DNA of 64,000 nt, taken from positions 1 through 64,000 of the forward strand of contig CAZYTX010000005.1 of NCBI GenBank assembly GCA_964650485.1, read 5' to 3'. The position numbers and the translations under genes are program-made. The notes beneath the pieces were generated by a model that saw only the letters and a list, made by a program, of their open reading frames with translations, searched no databases and was not told the DNA's origin. This stretch comes from CAZYTX01 sp964650485 (lineage in GTDB: Bacteria; RBG-13-61-14; DATKZS01). Below, one piece after another: positions 60,581-64,000 of the stretch. Position 1 is the stretch's first letter, and every line of letters begins with the position of its first letter.

Positions 60581-62416
60581 TCACTCCGGTATGACCGGGA
60601 GTATGAGGTGGGAAGGGTATTCCTGGTCGTGGTATATGGTCTGCTCGGCCACCTCTATGTTCTGCGGGCCGCCCTCGCCGCCGGCGTTGGTGTTGCGGTC
60701 GAATCGGGGGAACGACGAACTCGACACCTGCACCCTTATCCTGTGTCCCTTGAGGAAGCAGTTGGAGGTTGCCCACAGGTCAATGTGATAGGGATAGACC
60801 TTTCCCGGCTCGATCAGGCTGGGCTCGGTCCATGACTCGCGATAGCGGGCCCTGATGATCCCCTCCTGCAGGTTATATGAGGTCCCGTCCGGGTACACGT
60901 CGCACAGCTTTACCGTGAAGTCGGTGTCGGTTGCCGAGCTTTCTGCGTAGATCACCGCTGACAGCGGACCCGTGATTTCGAGGTCCTCTTCCAGCACCAG
61001 GCTGGTGAACACCAGCACGTCATGCCGGCTCTCCACCTCGGCCTGGTCCTTTGCCCCCACGTTCTCGAGCAGGTTGCTGCCCCCCACGGTGGGCACGGGC
61101 CCGCGCGGGTCATATACGAACCCGTCAGGGGACTCGTCACCGGGCGCCCTGGTCGAGAGCCGGCCGTCCCCGGAGACGCTGTTGGCGTCGCCTTTACTGT
61201 GCAGGTAAAACTTTGTCCACTCGGTCCTTGCAAGGGGCCACTCCTCTTCGTCTCGCCACTGGTTCCTGCCCATCACGTAGATCCTCACCGGGGCCTGGTC
61301 CTCCACCCCGTTGTCCTCTCCTTTCAGCCAGTGGTCGTACCAGTCCATGATGAACATGTCCTTGAATATCCTGCCCAGCCGCGCGTCCCTGCCGGCATCC
61401 GGGTGTATGCCGGACACGTGGCCCCACGGTCCCACGATTATGCGGGTAAAGCGGCCGGCGTCTCCCGGGGCATGCTCGCGCATGGCATTGAAGTCCTCGA
61501 GCTGACCCGCGGTGAAGATGTCGTACCAGCCGGAAAAAAGCAGGGCCGGAGCTTTCACCTCCTGGTAATCTCGGAAGTTGAACGCGTCAGCGTACTTTCC
61601 GAACGCGGGGTAGTTCATGAACTCGATCATGCGGTCCACGAAGTCGGGCGGGGTCTCGCCCTCCGGTATGTCCCACGCCTCTTGCAGCTTCTCTCGCAGC
61701 TCGGATATGGACAGCCCGGGAAGCTCCTTCCACTCCAGGGGGAAGTCAGGCTCAAGCGGTGCGTTGTAAAACCCCTCTGTTTCCATGTCGATCTCGCTTC
61801 CAATTGAAAAGAGGGACCCCTCGTTCTGCTTGCCCACGGATGACGACCACCCGGTGGAGAGCCGGTAGGAGAAAGCCCCTCCCGGGAATATGGTCCGGTA
61901 CAGGCGTCCGGTGGTTATCTGGGGGTACATGCAGTCCAGGTGCTCGCTGGTGGCTATGGCCCACTGGGTTATGCCCAAGTAGCTGGGGCCCCAGGTCCCG
62001 AGCTTCCCGTTGAACCACGGCTGCCTGGTGATCCATTCCACCGTGTCCTCTCCATCCTCGTGCTCGTAAACCATGGGTATGAAGACCTCGCCCTCGGAGT
62101 GAAAACACGCGCGGCAGTCCTGGACAACGTAAATGTAGCCGTGCTGTGCCAGCAGGAAGCCCACTGAGGCAATGTTGTTCTTGTTGTAAGGCAGCCGGGT
62201 GAGTATCACCGGCAGCGACTTGTCCACGAACGCGGGCATGTACACGTCCGCGGCCAGATGCACGCCGTCCCTCATCTCCACCATCACGTTCTTTTTGACC
62301 TTGACAAGGTGCTTTGGCGGGCCCATGTCCAGAAAGGCGCTGGTGATAAAGCACCCGGACACGCCCGCGGCCGCAAGGACCAGGATCAACGCTAATGTCG
62401 CCTTCCTTTGATTCAT
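60581..62416 (-). CDS. CocE/NonD family lipoprotein hydrolase (X-Pro peptidase/acylase-like)
   Basis: The 611-residue alpha/beta hydrolase has a lipobox AGVSGC (Cys22), so it is a lipoprotein. The catalytic domain has the oxyanion-side motif VVQDCRACFHSEGE (usual form QD-x-RG-x-x-x-S-x-G), the nucleophile elbow WGPSYLG (Ser145), and a C-terminal jelly-roll domain (about 400-600; PLSAVIYAESSATDTDFTVKLCDVYPDGTSY), as in cocaine esterase, glutaryl-7-ACA acylase and X-prolyl dipeptidases. It cleaves an unknown ester or amide outside the cytoplasm. The motif has Cys in place of the usual Gly-Arg. A small beta-rich protein gene precedes it (33 nt). Confidence 0.9.
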   Translation of the reverse strand: MNQRKATLALILVLAAAGVSGCFITSAFLDMGPPKHLVKVKKNVMVEMRDGVHLAADVYMPAFVDKSLPVILTRLPYNKNNIASVGFLLAQHGYIYVVQDCRACFHSEGEVFIPMVYEHEDGEDTVEWITRQPWFNGKLGTWGPSYLGITQWAIATSEHLDCMYPQITTGRLYRTIFPGGAFSYRLSTGWSSSVGKQNEGSLFSIGSEIDMETEGFYNAPLEPDFPLEWKELPGLSISELREKLQEAWDIPEGETPPDFVDRMIEFMNYPAFGKYADAFNFRDYQEVKAPALLFSGWYDIFTAGQLEDFNAMREHAPGDAGRFTRIIVGPWGHVSGIHPDAGRDARLGRIFKDMFIMDWYDHWLKGEDNGVEDQAPVRIYVMGRNQWRDEEEWPLARTEWTKFYLHSKGDANSVSGDGRLSTRAPGDESPDGFVYDPRGPVPTVGGSNLLENVGAKDQAEVESRHDVLVFTSLVLEEDLEITGPLSAVIYAESSATDTDFTVKLCDVYPDGTSYNLQEGIIRARYRESWTEPSLIEPGKVYPYHIDLWATSNCFLKGHRIRVQVSSSSFPRFDRNTNAGGEGGPQNIEVAEQTIYHDQEYPSHLILPVIPE

Positions 62417-62449
62417 GGCCCGATCCCCCTTTTGTTTATCTCCAACAGG

Positions 62450-63109
62450 TCACTCGTCGGAGTAGAAGTCGTATCCCAGCCCGAACAGCCCGTGCACGGC
62501 GATGTTCGGGGCGAAGGCCTGGCCGTCCCACACCGGGACCGCGGCATGTGAAGCGGTGAGCTTTGCCTCCACGGAAGTGAACAGTCCGGCCAGGAGATAA
62601 TACTTCTTTGCAAGAGTGGCCTGGACAGTTGGCCCGGCGGCGTAGAACCCGTCCAGGTTGGTGTTCTCCCACTCGAGCTTTTCTCCCCGCACCTCGCTCT
62701 CGGGGTGCGCGAGCACGAACCCTGCGCCCAGCCGCCATATAAAGCCCTTGCGCAGCCAGGCCCTATTCAGTGTGACAAGGTTGTAGCCGTGTGAGATCTC
62801 GAAATGCTGGACGTCAGCCGGCGGGTTTGTAAGGTAGATCTTGTGATGGACAAGCTCGAGCTCCCAGGCGTCTCCCTCCTGCCACACCCCGAAGCGCCAG
62901 TTGTAATAGGGGGCCTCGTAAAAAGGCTTCTCCACGTACCTGGCGCTCTCGATGTAGATGGGCTCCTCCCCGTGCTGGTGTATGCGCAGCCACGTTGGGA
63001 AGTTGTAGGCCGAGCCCAGGGCCATCTGGAAGGATATCCTGGTGGCACGGGCAACCGGGGAGACGAGCAGCATACCCGCCAGCACAATGAACACGAGCGC
63101 CTTTTTCAC
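62450..63109 (-). CDS. Exported beta-rich hypothetical protein
   Basis: The 219-residue protein has a signal peptide (KKALVFIVLAGMLLVSPVARA) and a mature region of alternating polar and aromatic residues (YYNWRFGVWQEGDAWELELVHHK; KGFIWRLGAGFVLAHPES; FGLGYDFYSDE) that suggests a small outer-membrane beta-barrel. The tail ends in aromatic residues near the C-terminus, GYDFYSDE, but not the usual terminal Phe. Family not recognised. It follows dnaK at 37 nt and precedes the CocE-like gene at 33 nt on the same strand, so it is probably transcribed with one or both. Confidence 0.7.
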   Translation of the reverse strand: MKKALVFIVLAGMLLVSPVARATRISFQMALGSAYNFPTWLRIHQHGEEPIYIESARYVEKPFYEAPYYNWRFGVWQEGDAWELELVHHKIYLTNPPADVQHFEISHGYNLVTLNRAWLRKGFIWRLGAGFVLAHPESEVRGEKLEWENTNLDGFYAAGPTVQATLAKKYYLLAGLFTSVEAKLTASHAAVPVWDGQAFAPNIAVHGLFGLGYDFYSDE

Positions 63110-63146
63110 TACAAGCCCCTGAAAACAGCCGGGAGCGGGGAAAGGG

Positions 63147-64000
<854 letters not shown>

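Overview
The window is GC-rich, gene-dense bacterial DNA with no rRNA, tRNA, CRISPR array or intact transposase gene that I could recognise. The gene content points to a Gram-negative, probably anaerobic member of the Deltaproteobacteria/Desulfobacterota. The reasons are an Hdr/Tmc-type Fe-S and cytochrome b membrane module with a CxxCH multihaem cytochrome, a TonB-dependent receptor under a cobalamin riboswitch, a complete MoxR/Bat (Batl) operon, NtrC-type regulation with a sigma-54 promoter, and a DUF1634/TauE pair. Lineage is an inference from gene content only.

Layout. 1-9.1 kb: two membrane proteins, then the rod-shape operon mreB-mreC-mreD-mrdA (minus strand), then a decay locus holding two adjacent pseudogenes: an AttH/CrtC-like lipocalin with one in-frame TAA, and a rearranged NDP-forming acyl-CoA synthetase. 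9.3-10.8 kb: three tandem Hsp20 genes ending in a good intrinsic terminator. 11-20.9 kb: a polytopic membrane protein, a 152-bp MITE-like element that supplies the anmK stop codon, anmK, an M20 amidohydrolase, an NtrX-like activator, a Tat/lipoprotein sulfatase coupled to a permease, citrate synthase, a DUF169 protein and a small Cys-rich protein. 21.1-30.7 kb: a nine-gene moxR-bat operon, almost entirely 4-bp overlapping. 30.7-34.4 kb: sigma-70 promoter, cobalamin riboswitch, TonB-dependent receptor and a secreted beta-propeller. 34.4-35.5 kb: non-coding repeat-rich DNA plus a glycosidase remnant. 35.6-43.7 kb: glycosyltransferases, a PilZ-like/cNMP sensor, and the mnmA-mtaB-rnc-MFS operon. 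44-53.6 kb: DUF1634/TauE, a TPR membrane protein, an M14 carboxypeptidase, lgt, a MshEN-domain protein, a YdjM-like hydrolase, a CpsB/YwqE phosphatase and a sugar epimerase. 53.6-57 kb: a sigma-54 promoter with upstream palindromes driving a tmcB-tmcC-like pair and a membrane-anchored protein with six haem motifs. 57-64 kb: two tandem DUF4139-like secreted proteins, an RRM protein with a long leader, a CocE/NonD lipoprotein hydrolase, a beta-rich exported protein and the C-terminal part of DnaK running off the edge.

Themes that tie the genes together are cell-envelope construction and recycling (mre/mrdA, anmK, lgt, polyprenyl-sugar type glycosyltransferases), stress response (Hsp20 x3, DnaK, Bat), and trans-membrane electron transfer (Tmc-like module). 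At the DNA level there is a dispersed CGCCAAG/CTTGGCG palindrome family in at least four gene-end positions, a MITE, a REP-like nested palindrome, and several promoters whose spacing fits the chosen start codons.
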